A stretch of DNA of 64,000 nt from NCBI GenBank assembly GCA_019054805.1, contig JAHQIY010000012.1, forward strand, positions 2,294,001 through 2,358,000, given 5' to 3'. This document shows positions 46,957 through 59,581 of the stretch, in pieces. Position 1 is the first letter of the stretch. The number at the start of each line of letters is the position of its first letter. A program made the position numbers and the translations under genes. This stretch comes from Brachionus manjavacas. Lineage: Eukaryota > Rotifera > Eurotatoria > Ploima > Brachionidae. The notes under the pieces are model-generated. The model worked only from the letters and a program-made list of their open reading frames with translations. It had not been told where the DNA came from and ran no database searches.

Positions 46957-47544
46957 AATGAATCGGTAAAAAATAAACCTTAATTTTTTAAATTAGTTAA
47001 AAGCTTAACATATTTATTAAATAAAAATAAAATTTTGTCAATTTGTTCTTTTTATCATTACCGGTGCTTTATTGTGTGGTATTTTAAAATTTGTATCATG
47101 TCCTAACTTAGTGCTTGTGCACAAGTGATATTATTTAAAAAGTGTTTAAAAGCCCACAAAATAAAATTTTATCTATTATGATCATAAAAATACATTAAAA
47201 TCTATTTTTTTTTAAATTTATTTGATACTCAGACTTGTGCAAAAATCAAATCTAAAATTAAAAAATCACAAAAAGTTATCATAAAATATCTAAGAAAGTG
47301 TATTTTAATTTTTTTATCAAATTCTAATAAAATTTTATCTTTTTAAAATATTTTATGGAGTAAATTATTTTCAACTTTAAATTCGAATGAATTTTCTTTG
47401 AAAAAAAGTCTGAATTTGAATCTAACACTTTTATTTCCTAAGTGGATATTTGATTCACTTTTAAAAGCCCTTGGTATATTTTTTTTTTTAATTCTTTGTG
47501 AAGAAATTGACATTCAAACCAATAATTTTTCTCCTTACTTTTTT

Positions 47545-48131
47545 CAATCAGCTTGTTCTCTGCACTCTCTGAAAATTTTTTTAAGATTGCCTCTAGAAAT
47601 TGTATCATTCAAAAGTGCAAATAATTCACCAAAAAGTTTTGAGAACAAACCCAAGCTTGGTGGTCTGAAAAAATGAGAAAGTGCATTGACAAAAAATTCA
47701 AATTAATTTTTAAATTCGACTTAAATTTAATGTATTTTTATGTAAAGTTTTTTTTATATTTATTTCAAAAATTCAGTATGCTAAACAGTTTTTTGATTGT
47801 TTTAAAAAGGCAGGTATATTTTTCAGCAAAAAGTAAAGTATGCTGGGATGAAAAATAGGTATGCTGAAAAGTTTCATTGGTATGCTAAAAAGTTTTGATT
47901 TAGTATGTTGGTCAAGTAGACCCATCATTCCTTGTCTGAACAGCATTCCTAAGAGTAAAGTACGATTGATCATCAATTGGAAATACATTTTTTTCATAAA
48001 TCTAAAGCATCTGAATTTATTTAGGTCTTTATTTAGTTGCATTGTTCTGGTCAGCATTTGAGTGAGATCTGTAATTTGTTTTAATACTTCAGTCAAGCCT
48101 TGGTATGACGAAATGGACGGGACTGGCTTAA
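47545..48131 (-). CDS. Unidentified gene, at least two exons, 5' end not resolved
   Basis: A minus-strand frame from about 48131 (KPVPSISSYQGLTEVLKQIT, then DLTQMLTRTMQLNKDLNKF and FMKKMYFQL) to about 47890. A second exon starts after a TTTTTCAG acceptor at about 47669: PPSLGLFSKLFGELFALLND ... FRECREQAD, with a stop near 47542. The amphipathic helical segments look like genuine protein. I do not recognise the family. The splice donor of the first exon is uncertain, and between the exons a motif GTATGCTRAAAAGTTT recurs (47776-47900). An upstream exon may lie beyond the LINE fragment at 48173-48655. Confidence 0.45.
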
Positions 48132-48172
48132 GACCATTCGTTTTGTCGAATTTTGTTATTTAAAAATTGCAT

Positions 48173-48860
48173 TTAAATGGATTTAGAAAGAGAATAATTT
48201 TTTATTAATTTTAAAAATTTTAGATAAAATAAATTTGTTAATTGTATTTTGTTTGCTATTTGTTTAAAAAGTAATTTGGTAAAAGTTTTCCAAGGCAGTT
48301 CCGAATGGCGACGCCTTCTTTTTTGGCGCGTTTTGATATTTTTGCTTAGTGGAAAATATTTTATGATTCTCAAGACCCGATTTTGTATTTTTTGTATTTC
48401 GACTTTTATCTTCTGAGTACCTGACTGAATTATTAGAAAACAGGAGTCGAATAAAGATCTTATGATTGACATATATAAAATTCTGTAGATTTTAAAAGAG
48501 GATCCCCACTTGTAATTTTTAATTTTTCTGATTAGGTTAATTTTGGAGATTTGTTTTGAATTGATGGTTTTCAAACATTCTTTGCAATTGATTTTAGGAT
48601 CTAATTTAATACCAAGGAATTTTGGAACGTATGGTCTATTCAAGATTTCGAACAATTTTATAGAACAAAATTCACTTCTTAACCAGGAGCGATCTGGATT
48701 TAGGAAAAATTAAAAATACTTCTAACATTCTATTTCAATATGTGTTTTTCTTTACATTTTATTTTAGCTTATTTTACTAAATTTTTATTTTTTATTTTTT
48801 TATATATTTTTTTTTCTTAAGGAGCTCTAGCTTGATACAGAAAACAAATAAATAAAAAAA
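48173..48860. mobile_element. Rearranged LINE remnant with opposed halves
   Basis: 48655-48173 (minus) encodes a LINE C-terminal segment: VPKFLGIKLDPKINCKECLK, RSLFDSCFLI, NRVLRIIKYFPLSKN. Directly next to it, on the plus strand, is a reverse transcriptase scrap SLLNQERSGFRK (about 48668-48705). A 3' end follows: AAGGAGCTCTAGCTTGATAC with an AAATAAATAAA tail (48818-48862). The opposed orientation suggests inversion during or after insertion. Confidence 0.6.
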
Positions 48861-48862
48861 AA

Positions 48863-49440
48863 AATAATTATAGAAACTACTCAATCAAGATTCAAACACT
48901 TAAAAATGAAGCAAAGAGAACAAAAAAATGGCGTTAACAAATGACGTGTATTAAAAATTGGCCGGGAATCAGCAAAAGCAAGTTTGATCAGAAAAATTAG
49001 AACCGAGGAAAATCAGAGAAAATATTTTTTTGGACAGATATTCAAGTAATCTTAACTACTACGAGAAGTAAATTGTTCTCATGAATTTAAATTTTTTTAT
49101 TTATTTTTATAAATAAATTATAATTGTCTTAATAATTTCATATTTTATGCTTCGGGAAAAAAACGGGATGATGTTCCTTTATACCATTTACCACATTAAA
49201 TTGTAATTTCACGATATTCTTTTTCTGAATCATAGTTTTTGTCCGAGCCAAACAAAAAATCACCATCGAATCCTGACTTTCGAATTGTAGACACTGTTAC
49301 TCCATCACGTTTCTTAATTTTATTTTTTTTAGTATCAACAATTTTTAACATTTTTTTGATACAGATCTTTAAGGCTAATACTATTTATATAAATAATTTT
49401 TTGACACTTATGTGTTTTTTTAATATTTCGGTATAACAAG
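48863..49440. other. AT-rich, with a possible minus-strand transposon frame
   Basis: On the minus strand about 49310-49195 reads KKRDGVTVSTIRKSGFDGDF and continues LFGSDKNYDSEKEYREITI to a stop; it looks like protein but is too short to classify. The plus-strand frame at 49239-49436 is hydrophobic in its second half and has no supporting signal. Confidence 0.3.
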
Positions 49441-52400
49441 GTAAATTTCAAAAGAAGGTATTACATTCGTTTTATAAAATTAGAAAGCAAAATTAATTAG
49501 AATGATTATTTAGAAATATAATAAGATTTAGGTAATTAATTTTTATAAGAAAAAAAAAAATTTAATTTTAAAACTTAATTTATCTAATGATTTTGATAAT
49601 TTTAATAAATTAATACTAAACAATTAAAATATTTAAACTTATTAAAGTACGATCAAAAGGGACATTTTAAAATTTTAAAAATGAAAATAAACTTGACATG
49701 ACATATCAAGTAATTGCTTTGGAAAAAAATATTATTTCTTTTCTTCTGTTAAAAAAAATATTACAATTTACATTTTGATATTTTGATCTCGATCTCAAAC
49801 TTCAATTTGCCAAACTTGGACTACTTTTTTTTTTTACAAAATTTGTTTCAAATAAATAATTAGAAATTTAAATTTTCAATTGTTTTTTTTAATTTCAAAG
49901 TTTCAGTCTATTTTCAAATTAAATAAATTGGACATGTCCACACTTATAGAAAAAATCAAACTTTATTTTTGTACCATATTTAATCCGTAATAAAAAATAA
50001 AAATAAAATTGATTAATTCAAAATAATGCATTAAAGCTGATTTTTTTTAAAACTAGAAATAATTTTTAATGAGTTTGTTTGACAGATCATTCTATCGATT
50101 TAAATTTTATGTCAAATGTCAACTAGATTAATCCATTTGTATTAATGAATAATTAATTTTCTTTTTGTCATCCATTTTCAAAGAATTAAATTTAATTTTT
50201 ATCTTTAATTTTTTATAAAATTTAAAATAAAAAATTGATTATTTTTCAAAGTTTTTAATTATTTTTTTCCTATACAAATAGTCTTTAAAATTTTGCTTTC
50301 CTCAATTTTACAATACTATGATGATCTAATCGAATAATTGGAAAAAAATTAAAAAAAAGAGTTAAAAAAAATTACAATCTTTGACCCACCAAAAAGACAC
50401 AATTTTTCTTAAAAATTTTTATTAATTTTTTTTGAAATAAAACACAAGTATAAACTACAAATTATTATTTGGTTATTAAAATTCGGAAGAGTACCTGAGA
50501 AAAAAAAATGATTTAATTGCTGGCACTCTAACAATCGAGACCGGATCCAAAAAATTAATTAAAATTTGAAATCTAAGAACTATGAGTGCCGATACGAACA
50601 CTTCTAAAATTCTAATTAATTCAAATTTGATATAAAAGATATTTCTTCAAAAAAAAATAATATCAAAGATCCATTTATGTATAAGGATTCATTTAATATT
50701 ATTCCTATCAAATAATCGTCTGGTTTTCCGCCTATTTGATCAAAAACTTTATTCAAAATTTAATCAAATAAAATAAGCCTTAGCTTATCGACTCGTAAGC
50801 TAATCTTATAATTAGTGCCAGATTTTGAGCCCGAGTCTAAGTGAACGGCATGGATGGAACAGCAAGTTGGAAATTGAGTTAGGAAAAATCGATACGGAAC
50901 CAACAAATTATTGTTTAATAAAACAATTTGCTCTAGTCAAACATTGATATGATATGGTATAGGGTGCATTGTTTTAATAAGCCGGTTTCCGCGTCACTTC
51001 ACTGTGATCCATGTGGAAATTTTTTAATTTCCGTGAGCTCATTGCAAAGTTTTCATTAGGCTTCATTTATCATTTGTTCTAATAACTTTTTAAGGATTCA
51101 TGTTTTGATAAGATACAGATTTTTTATGTCACTATTATTCATCTTCCACTTTTAATTTTAATCAAACTCATTTATCCAAATCAAAGGCTTCTTTGATTTA
51201 AATATTTCCATTTTTATCTATTTCTCATCTATCCTGGCTGACAACTATTGGTTTCATTAAAAAAAATTTAAATCATTTTTTTTTCAAATCAATTTTCTGA
51301 TGAAACTGAAATAAATTTTTTTATTAATTTAAAAAAAAAATTCAGTTGTGATAAAAATAAATTATTTTGTGCACAAAAATTTTGTTTATCAATACTAATA
51401 TTTGAGTTATTATTATCGGCACAAAATCAATGCTGATAACTTTGAAATGCTAGAAATTGATTTTTCATAAGGATTCGATAAAATAAAAATTTGTTTTCAT
51501 TAAATTTCATTAATAGCTGTGTTTGATTTCAGAATAGAGAGGTCAGAAATAAGTCAAGCTTTTTTTGATGCCTGATTCTGGACTCAAAATTGAGGGAGTT
51601 TTAATTAAAGAAAATTAATTTTTATAAGTTACTCTTCATCATTCAGTTAGACTGTATTTTTTTATAATTTTTTTATTAAATTAAAATGCACTATGGTCTG
51701 GAATATTAAGCTGTAGGTAAAAATTAATTTTTTTAAACTCTTTTTCCTCTAGTCAAAATGTTTATTATGCAGTTAATATATTAATTTAAGTTTGTGGTTT
51801 GAAGCTAAAAGCAGTTAAAGAATGACGCGATGTTTAAAAAATAAATCAATTTTTTCTATGAAATTTATTTTCATTGTGAATTTTGGAGTAGAATAAAACA
51901 AAAAAGCCCAAAATTGGTTCTGTAAATCGTATCAGCTGATACTTTCAATGTATAGCCTCAAAATTTTTAGAATTTTTGTAAAGACCAAATTTGGTTGATA
52001 TATTGGATGTGTCAGCTTATTCAGAGTCGATTTTGGGCTCTGGGAAAAGAAGTTATTAAGTTTTTTATTTTTGATCTTTTTTTTTAATTCACATTTATTT
52101 TTATTTTAATTAAAATTTAGATTACAAATTTAAAGAATTTAAAATAAAACAAATCTGTACCTTTTTTTTTCCATTCTTCTTTCTTTCATTCATAGTATTC
52201 TTTTATTTGGAAAAGAGAAATGAGGAACAAAAAAAAACTAAAGGTACAAATTAATTTTTTGTTTGTGCAGTAATTTAAATGATATGGGACAATATGTAAA
52301 AAAAAAATCTAATTTTAGATTCTAGTATAGTTTCTTTAAGATCTTAAAGAGCTGAACCCAAAAATATCAAAAATGGGAAAATCGAAACTTTCAAAAAATA

Positions 52401-55270
52401 TATATATGCAATGTTATAATTAATTTTACTTAAAACAATACTTAAAACGCTAATTCCTTGGACAATTTTTATTTTTTTTTTTTTTTTTTAAATAGTCAAA
52501 ATAAAGTAAGCATTTAGAAGAATATTAAAGTTTGATCGTTGAATTATGAAATTATTTTTAAAGCCCTCATTAGAATTGCTGCTGTTTGAACCTCCCACCC
52601 CTTTTACCATAACAAATGTCCTTATTTGGAAAAAAGAGGAAATTTTTAGTTAATTAATGTTAATTAATCATTTTAACACAGAATAAATAAGATATAATTT
52701 AAAAAACTGTAAATATTTTTATTTTTTTTCAAATTGCCTCTTATCATTTAAAAATTTATTTTTTTTTATTTTTTTTAATAGTTTTGCAGATTTTGTATAT
52801 ATTACCCAATATCCTTTAAAAAATTTAATCCATTACTGAATGAATTTTACTTAAACAAGACATCTTTGGTTTCATTTAAATTTGAAATTTATCAATTTAT
52901 TTTTTACCATATTTCGATTACAATTACCATTATTAGAGTACTGAAAAAGAATAAAAAATCAAGAATAAAATACAAAATTAACTTTAAAAAATTATTAAAA
53001 CATTATTAAAACGTTATTTTTTTTCAGATTTATTAACACAATTAAAGTATTTAACTATTTAAATTTGAAATTTAATTATTTAACTTTTACATTTTTTGAG
53101 CTTCTGCTCGACACCATCATTATCAATAATAGATTAGCTGGTAGTTGAAGTATCAGAACAAAATCTTTTATTATTTAATTCTATAACTGGTTGAGTTCCC
53201 AATTATAAATACCATTTTTTTTTGTTAAAAAGTTAACTTCAGGAATCTTTTGGAAAGTGAAAATTTTAGGGTTCTGATAAAATTTTTTTAAGATACTGTA
53301 AAATTATCTGACTAGTGCTTTGATTGCTAAAATTTTTGAAGGCCGTCTAAGATAGACAATGAGATTGAACTTTTAAAAACTGTTTTCCTTTTTCTCCGAG
53401 GTGGAGCCCTGGTTGAGGGATTTGGGTATGCTGAAGGTAAGAGAAAATATCTGTTAAAATTTAAAATCAATATTTAAACTTTTGATTAAATAAAAATCTT
53501 TTATTAATAATCAAAAAGTACAAAAAGGACAGAAAGGATCTTTTTTACTTTCTCATTGTCTTTACCTCTCTAAGATTTTGTTCTGGAATTAAAAAATAAT
53601 TAAATTCTTTAAAGAATAGTTGAGATCTCGGAAAATGGACCTCTCGGAAAAAATAGATTTAATTTAAATAGAAAAATGTTTCATTTTTATTACTGTAAAT
53701 TTTTTTTAAATATATTAAAATTATATTTAATAAAAATTACATTAGAACGATGGATTAATAGGGTTAGCCCCATTACCCCTGAACCTTTAAGAAAAAACCC
53801 TATCGATGACTCAACAAAGAAACTCTACTATGAAATAATTTTTTTAAATAAAATTCTTTTGCTTGTTTTTTATTCAAAGGGCAAAAAAGATAATAGATTT
53901 TATGCAAATTATATCATTTTTGATTTAAATTTTAGGTTAATAATTTACTCGAATTTCACCTCTTAATTAATTTTTAACTAAAATTTTAAGTTTTGGATTA
54001 AATTTTTTTCTAATCAAAAAGAAATGTAGACTAGAGATCCTTGTAAAAAAATTGATAAAAATAATGATTTTGTAAATATTTGATAAAAAGGATTAAAAAA
54101 ATTGGTAAAAAATAACATAAACTGGTGGCCTGAAAAATTTAAAAATTAACAAAAAAAAATTTTTTCGAATAGTCAACAAAACATGGTTTTCTTTAGAGGC
54201 GATTTTAAGGAGTGTCTTTAAAATTTGTTGGCAAAAATTGATTTAGGCTCATTAAAATTACCAAAAAACTTTCTCAAAAGAAAATTAATGAGATTTTGTT
54301 GGATATCAGGTGGGCAAATGGTTTTAAAATGCGATGTAAAAAAAAATGATAATGCTTTTATAAAAAGAATGTAGCTCTAAATGCTGGGATTCTTCAAGTA
54401 AGTGTGTTTATGAAATATAATTGTTATCTTTAAAACAGCTTACTTTTGGCCACAAAAAAAATGTCACGAAAATCAGTATTAATTGCTCTATTGTAAGAAC
54501 AAGCTTTGAAACCGGTTCCAGATTTCTAATCTTTTCTAATGCCTGTTTCTATTTGAAATCTTTTTGAAGATCTATTTAATTTTTAGAACCATTATAAGCC
54601 GGTTTTAGTCGGTTTTGAAAATAAAATACCAATAAAGTAGTTAAACATTTTAATGAAAAAAAAGTAAAATCAAGTAATTTTAATTTTTTAAATTATTTTT
54701 TTTTGATCATTTGATCTTATAAGCAGAAAATTAACGCTTAATTAGCAAAAGTATGAAAGTTAAAATTTAAATAATTTGCATTGAATAAATTTTTGGTACT
54801 GAATATTTACATTTTTTAATTTATTCCATAATTTTATTTTATTAAAAATTTCAAAATGGCAAAGCGGTTTTTAGATGCTGAGAGTTCAAATCTGAGGTGG
54901 TATCTCATATAAAAAAGGAACTATTTCAGTAAATGAGTTCTTAAAAAAAATATTTTTTTATTCAAAAAGTCAAATCTTAGCCTTAATTCCGAAAAGTTTA
55001 AAAAAGGCTTGAAATTAAAATTAAAAGTCAAAAAAATGTTTAAGGAGCATTTAAAAAAAAGTTATAACACCACTATCACGTCAATTATACAATAATAATT
55101 TAAAAAATTTTAATTTAGATAATTATTATTCATTTAATCCATTGTCTTATTTCAAAATTTTAAAATTTTTTTGTGTTTAGTTTAAAAAAGTTAAATACTG
55201 GCATTTAATTAAGAATTTTGAATTACATTTATAATAGAAAGTAAAGTTAATTAAAAGAAGGCTGCATATT
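49441..55270. other. 5.8 kb AT-rich stretch with no convincing gene
   Basis: Poly-A/T-rich throughout. Short protein-like scraps occur: about 53355-53450 (DNEIELLKTVFLFLRGGALV) and 53735-53860 (LERWINRVSPITPEPLRKNP). Neither has neighbours in frame or splice support that I could verify. No repeats with clear ends were found. Confidence 0.4.
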
Positions 55271-55271
55271 A

Positions 55272-55933
55272 AAGCGTCATTTATTTTGATTAAACGTCAA
55301 TAAAATTAATGTAAATTAAATGTATTAATTGTCAGAGTCAAAATGGTAACTTATTTCAATGAACCATGGCTCGAATCTTACGACCCCAATAAATAATTTT
55401 ATGGGGAATCGGGGGGTTATGAAGATATTCATGAGGCTTTCGACGAATAAATCAAAGCTCAAGACAACTTAAGGAACACTTTAATTGAAACTGAGGTAGA
55501 AGAATGTAATAATGAGACTACCCTTGCAGCAAATTCCTACAATAACGCTGTTATCCCATTTAATAATGTGGAAGCATATAATTGGTGTTGATTAAAGCCA
55601 AGGATTATTCGAGTCCTTTCCAGCTGAAGCTTGCGACATACCTTTAGGAAAATAAAGAGGAGTAGGACGACCAAAAAAGGAATTAAAAGCATTAGTAATG
55701 AAATAATTGAAAATATTTTCTTAATTTTTTCTGATTAAATTTTTTTTTTATGACTCTTTACTTTATAACATTTAATTTTATTATGTGATAACTAATTACT
55801 TAAAATGGTAACTATTACTTTTAATTTACGATTCATACATTCAATTGACTAATTTTTATGTTGACTAATTAATATAAATAAATGACGATTTGATCTTTTT
55901 TTAATTGACGTTTAATCAAAATAAATGACACTA
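55272..55933. mobile_element. TA-flanked DNA transposon, internally deleted (662 bp)
   Basis: Inverted ends AAGCGTCATTTATTTTGATT (left) and TAGTGTCATTTATTTTGATT (right, read inward), both continuing into AAACGTCAAT, with TA at 55270-55271 and 55934-55935. Inside, a broken plus-strand frame from about 55343 (MVTYFNEPWLESYDPNK) ends near 55705 with VGRPKKELKALVMK, an AT-hook-like or DNA-binding N-terminal part of a transposase. Catalytic domain missing. Superfamily not assigned. Confidence 0.65.
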
Positions 55934-58150
55934 TAATATTATTTTTATTTTTCTTTAATTCTATTTTTCTTAAAAGAATAGTAGAATTATTAAGATGAGT
56001 TTCAAAAAAAAACTAATTTAATTTTCAGAAGTTATATTTTAATTTTTCATTAATTTACCCTTTTACAAAGTCAAAAAGTGGCTTTTGCGTAAAATTAATT
56101 ATTTTTTTTTAATTAAATAAAAACTCTCTTCCCAAAAAAAATAAAACTTACAAAAAAATCGACACGTTTTCTTTTACACAAAAAGTAAAGAAATTACGTA
56201 CATATCTATTATTAATCTTGATAAAGTTTTTTGATAGAGATATTTTATTTAAGTGATGGAATAAATCTTTAGATGTTACTAAGTATGATTTTAACTAAAC
56301 AAATTTTTAAAATTGATCTTACTAAAACTTTCGCGAATACAAAAATTTAAGTATTCCTGATCTGGAAATCCGACATTAAGTTCATTCAAAAAAGCGGTAT
56401 ATTTACTGGGGCATTTTAAATAGGGTTTCTTGATTAAAGTGTAAATCGATTAACTTCCAATATCAGTTCAAATATCCTTTTTAAAGCAAAAGGAATTAAG
56501 TATTTTAAATACATCATCTCATTTTTTATTCTTTAAATTTAAAAAAAATCAACTTTTAAAAGCAATCCTAAAGTTACTTTTGGTGCTTTATGATTGAGTT
56601 AGATAAAGGGTGTTTATATTTAAAAAGCTTAAATTAAAATGAATTATTCATATAACTTTCAAAAAGTTTTTTAAAACCCTTTTCAATTGAGCAATATAAA
56701 TTTTTTTTTAATTAATTTGTTTAAATTAGCAGAATAGACCTTTTTTATTAAATTAAAAAAACAAAAATTAATGAAATTAACTTTGATCTAAAAAAGTTAA
56801 GCTTAGCGACTGGATGTTATTATTATTTAATCATTCAAATTTACAAAAATAAATTAATTCATTTTTATTTTTTCTAATAAAATAATTTAAGCTTTTGATT
56901 GAGAATTTTTTTGATCAGACTTTTTTGCTAATTATAAAAATAAAAATAATACCATTTAAATAAGTTTTTGTTTTTTATAAATTGAAAAAAAATAATCTAA
57001 TACAGATTTAAAGCGTTGTTTGGAAACAGTCTTCGTGTTGCTATCAATTCTTATTTTGTCTTACTTTTTGGGAAATTGTCTAAAAGATCTTTGTTCTCTC
57101 ATCTATTGTGTCAAGCCCGATTACTCAATGAATCGTTTAAAAACCAAAGTTTTTAGTTTCAACTACAACTTTTTAAAGAGTTAGTTATTTTTCGACCCCT
57201 GGGTACAAATTTATTTTTTTTATGCCGCCCAAAAAAAATGAAATTTAGGGTTTTAAAGGATGTAGTTTACGAATCTCAAGTCAAAATTTGGAAATTCAGA
57301 TAGCACTTATATTTTGAATTTCTGGAACTTAAGCTGGATTTATCAGACTTCATCAGACATATTTGTTGACAGTTTTTTTGTCGACTGTCTTTCTTCTCTT
57401 CTCACAAGTTCAATACCAATTTTCCCTTTTTGTTACAGTCAGCATTAGTAAAATTCTGTACAGTTAAAAGCAGGGTTGTTTAACAAAAAAAAAGTACGGA
57501 CTTGGACTTTTCTTACCAATAAATTTATAAACTCTTCTGATGCAATAGATTTGCCAAATATCAGAATTTTCTTGCAATTTTAGCATAAATTTCTTCACAA
57601 TATTCAAAATTTTAAAGTCTGAACTTGGACTTTTTTTTTAGATTGGAAGAAAATCTAAAAAAAAGTCTAGACTTGACTTGAATTGAGACTTTTAAAAAAC
57701 TCTGGTTAAAAGCAGACCATAGCCTTAAAGTTTGGTAAACAATTTTTCCAAGTTTTCTGGATTTTTTTTTTAATTTAAAAATATTTTGATTAAAGTTTAA
57801 ATTTGATTTTTTTTGTTTCATTAAAGTGTTTTTCCTGAAATACGCAATTAAAATATTAAGTATTTAAAAATTTTTATACAGTTTTTTAAAAATACAAATT
57901 TAATGAATTTTATGACCAAGATGTGTTTAAGTTTTATGGTCGTCAAAAACACTGCTTACTAAATTGGTGATCCTTTGGTCACAAAACAGGGAAGAGCCAG
58001 CAATTTTGTATTAAATTAAATTAAATTTTAAATCTCAATTTTTGTGGAAAAATTCCTCAAATTTCGGTAAAATCAATTTTGTGCATGAAACTTAACTTAG
58101 GAAAAAAATGTTCAAATAAATTCAATGTAATTTCAGATAAAGGGATGTAA
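55934..58150. other. AT-rich intergenic, nothing recognised
   Basis: No gene or repeat boundary supported. The TTTCAG at about 58130 followed by ATAAAGGG may be the acceptor of a 5' UTR intron of the next gene. Confidence 0.4.
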
Positions 58151-58156
58151 AAAAAA

Positions 58157-59521
58157 ATGCTCCTGATTATCATCCTATTGATGCTTGCTGATCCAACAAC
58201 GTCCATCAACTACTGCATGAACTATCTTCCATATTGCGACTGCAGATCTAGTGAGCGGATTGAGTGCACCAACTTTGACAGTTTTAACAGGTTAGACTTT
58301 AAGCAGCCAGTAAGGAAAAAAATGTCCAATCTAAAACAATACTACTTGATGAGAATAGAGCCTGGAATCGCCTTAAAATTCGACGACTCTTTCAGCTTAG
58401 ACCAGCTCAATTTGGACCCGAACAAATTTCAATTTATTCTGAACAACATTAAGGCATTCGAGTTGACCGCCAATCCATTTCATAACTACAGCCTATTCGG
58501 CTCTCTGGCCATCATTTCCATAAACAACTCCTCATTTAGTTTTGTCTACCGCGGCAACCAATTCAACTGGCTGTGCGATCTTGTCATCAAAGACTCGCAG
58601 CTGTACCCAGTGTTCTCCTCATTCAAATCCCTTTATCTTGGATATTCATCCAGTGTGGACTTCAGTTCTCCCATCTGTCCGGCCATTTTCAAAAACACAA
58701 ATCTAGACTCTTTGTTCATGACAAATTTGAGCCTTGATAACATGCCCAGCTTTATCGGTGTGCACGACTCGGACATCAATGTCAACAGTCGCATCCGCAG
58801 CTTGCACATTCAATCAAGTCAAATAGGCCTGGACAAATCTCTTTTGGACAAACATGTGTTCAAATACACGCAGAAAATTTCCATCGAATTCTCGAATTTG
58901 ACTCACATCGAAACCAATGTGTTCACACAGCTTACTCATTTGAAACACATCAACCTGTGGCTGTTCAACTTTGACCATTTGATTCATTCAATTGGACTCG
59001 AGTGGCTGAACGGCTTGAACCATGAGCTCACGTTGTTCTATGATGCGCATTTGTTGGACAAAAAGTTCAAGAAAATGAAGGATTTTGTGCTCAAAAAGCA
59101 GGTCACAATTGAGTTTAGGGACGAGAGCGGAAGTTATGGGTACCCAGAGGAGGATTTTTGTAAATTTAAAAACTTTCCGCACTCGCGTCTTGTCTTTCCA
59201 TTGATACAATCAAGTGTCAAACTCAATTGTACGTGCACCATACTTTGGTTGCTGCAGTTTTGGAGGTTTTCAAATATGGACATGAGAACTAGCAGCGTGG
59301 AGTCTTGTTTTAATGGTGTGACCATTTTTGATCTGTTAGTAATCAGGTGTAGATTTAGTGACAGACTTAGATCGTGCTCAAGTGGAATCAAGCAGAGCAC
59401 TTCGAATGGACCGAATGGAGAAATGTCAGCGGCCATTTTAAAATTTAATTTTACCAGTAATTTAAAATTGTTTATCATATTTAATTCTATTAAAATATTT
59501 TTGAATAAAATTTTTTTATAA
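58157..59521 (+). CDS. Secreted or surface LRR-like protein (454 aa, single exon)
   Basis: ATG followed by a signal peptide (LLIIILLMLADPTTS). Then a Cys cluster CMNYLPYCDCRSSERIEC resembles an LRR N-terminal cap, and irregular leucine-rich segments follow (LRSLHI, ISIEFSNLTHIETNVFTQL, LTHLKHINLWLF). A C-terminal Cys cluster (LNCTCTILWLLQFW ... ESC ... IRC ... LRSC) resembles an LRR C-terminal cap. The last 20 residues are hydrophobic (LKLFIIFNSIKIFLNKIFL) and could be a transmembrane or GPI-anchor signal, or intron read-through after TTTACCAGTAA near 59460. Higher GC than its flanks. Several NxS/T sites. Specific function unknown; extracellular recognition or adhesion is the general role of the fold. 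Confidence 0.75.
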   Translation: MLLIIILLMLADPTTSINYCMNYLPYCDCRSSERIECTNFDSFNRLDFKQPVRKKMSNLKQYYLMRIEPGIALKFDDSFSLDQLNLDPNKFQFILNNIKAFELTANPFHNYSLFGSLAIISINNSSFSFVYRGNQFNWLCDLVIKDSQLYPVFSSFKSLYLGYSSSVDFSSPICPAIFKNTNLDSLFMTNLSLDNMPSFIGVHDSDINVNSRIRSLHIQSSQIGLDKSLLDKHVFKYTQKISIEFSNLTHIETNVFTQLTHLKHINLWLFNFDHLIHSIGLEWLNGLNHELTLFYDAHLLDKKFKKMKDFVLKKQVTIEFRDESGSYGYPEEDFCKFKNFPHSRLVFPLIQSSVKLNCTCTILWLLQFWRFSNMDMRTSSVESCFNGVTIFDLLVIRCRFSDRLRSCSSGIKQSTSNGPNGEMSAAILKFNFTSNLKLFIIFNSIKIFLNKIFL

Positions 59522-59581
59522 AAATCTAAACAAAATATTAAGAAAATTTTTTTGTCAAAGATTTTTTTTAAACTTTTAGGT

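Noticed and set aside
59134..59478. Minus-strand 114-residue frame over the LRR-like gene
   Set aside because: Shadow; the plus-strand frame has a signal peptide and Cys caps.
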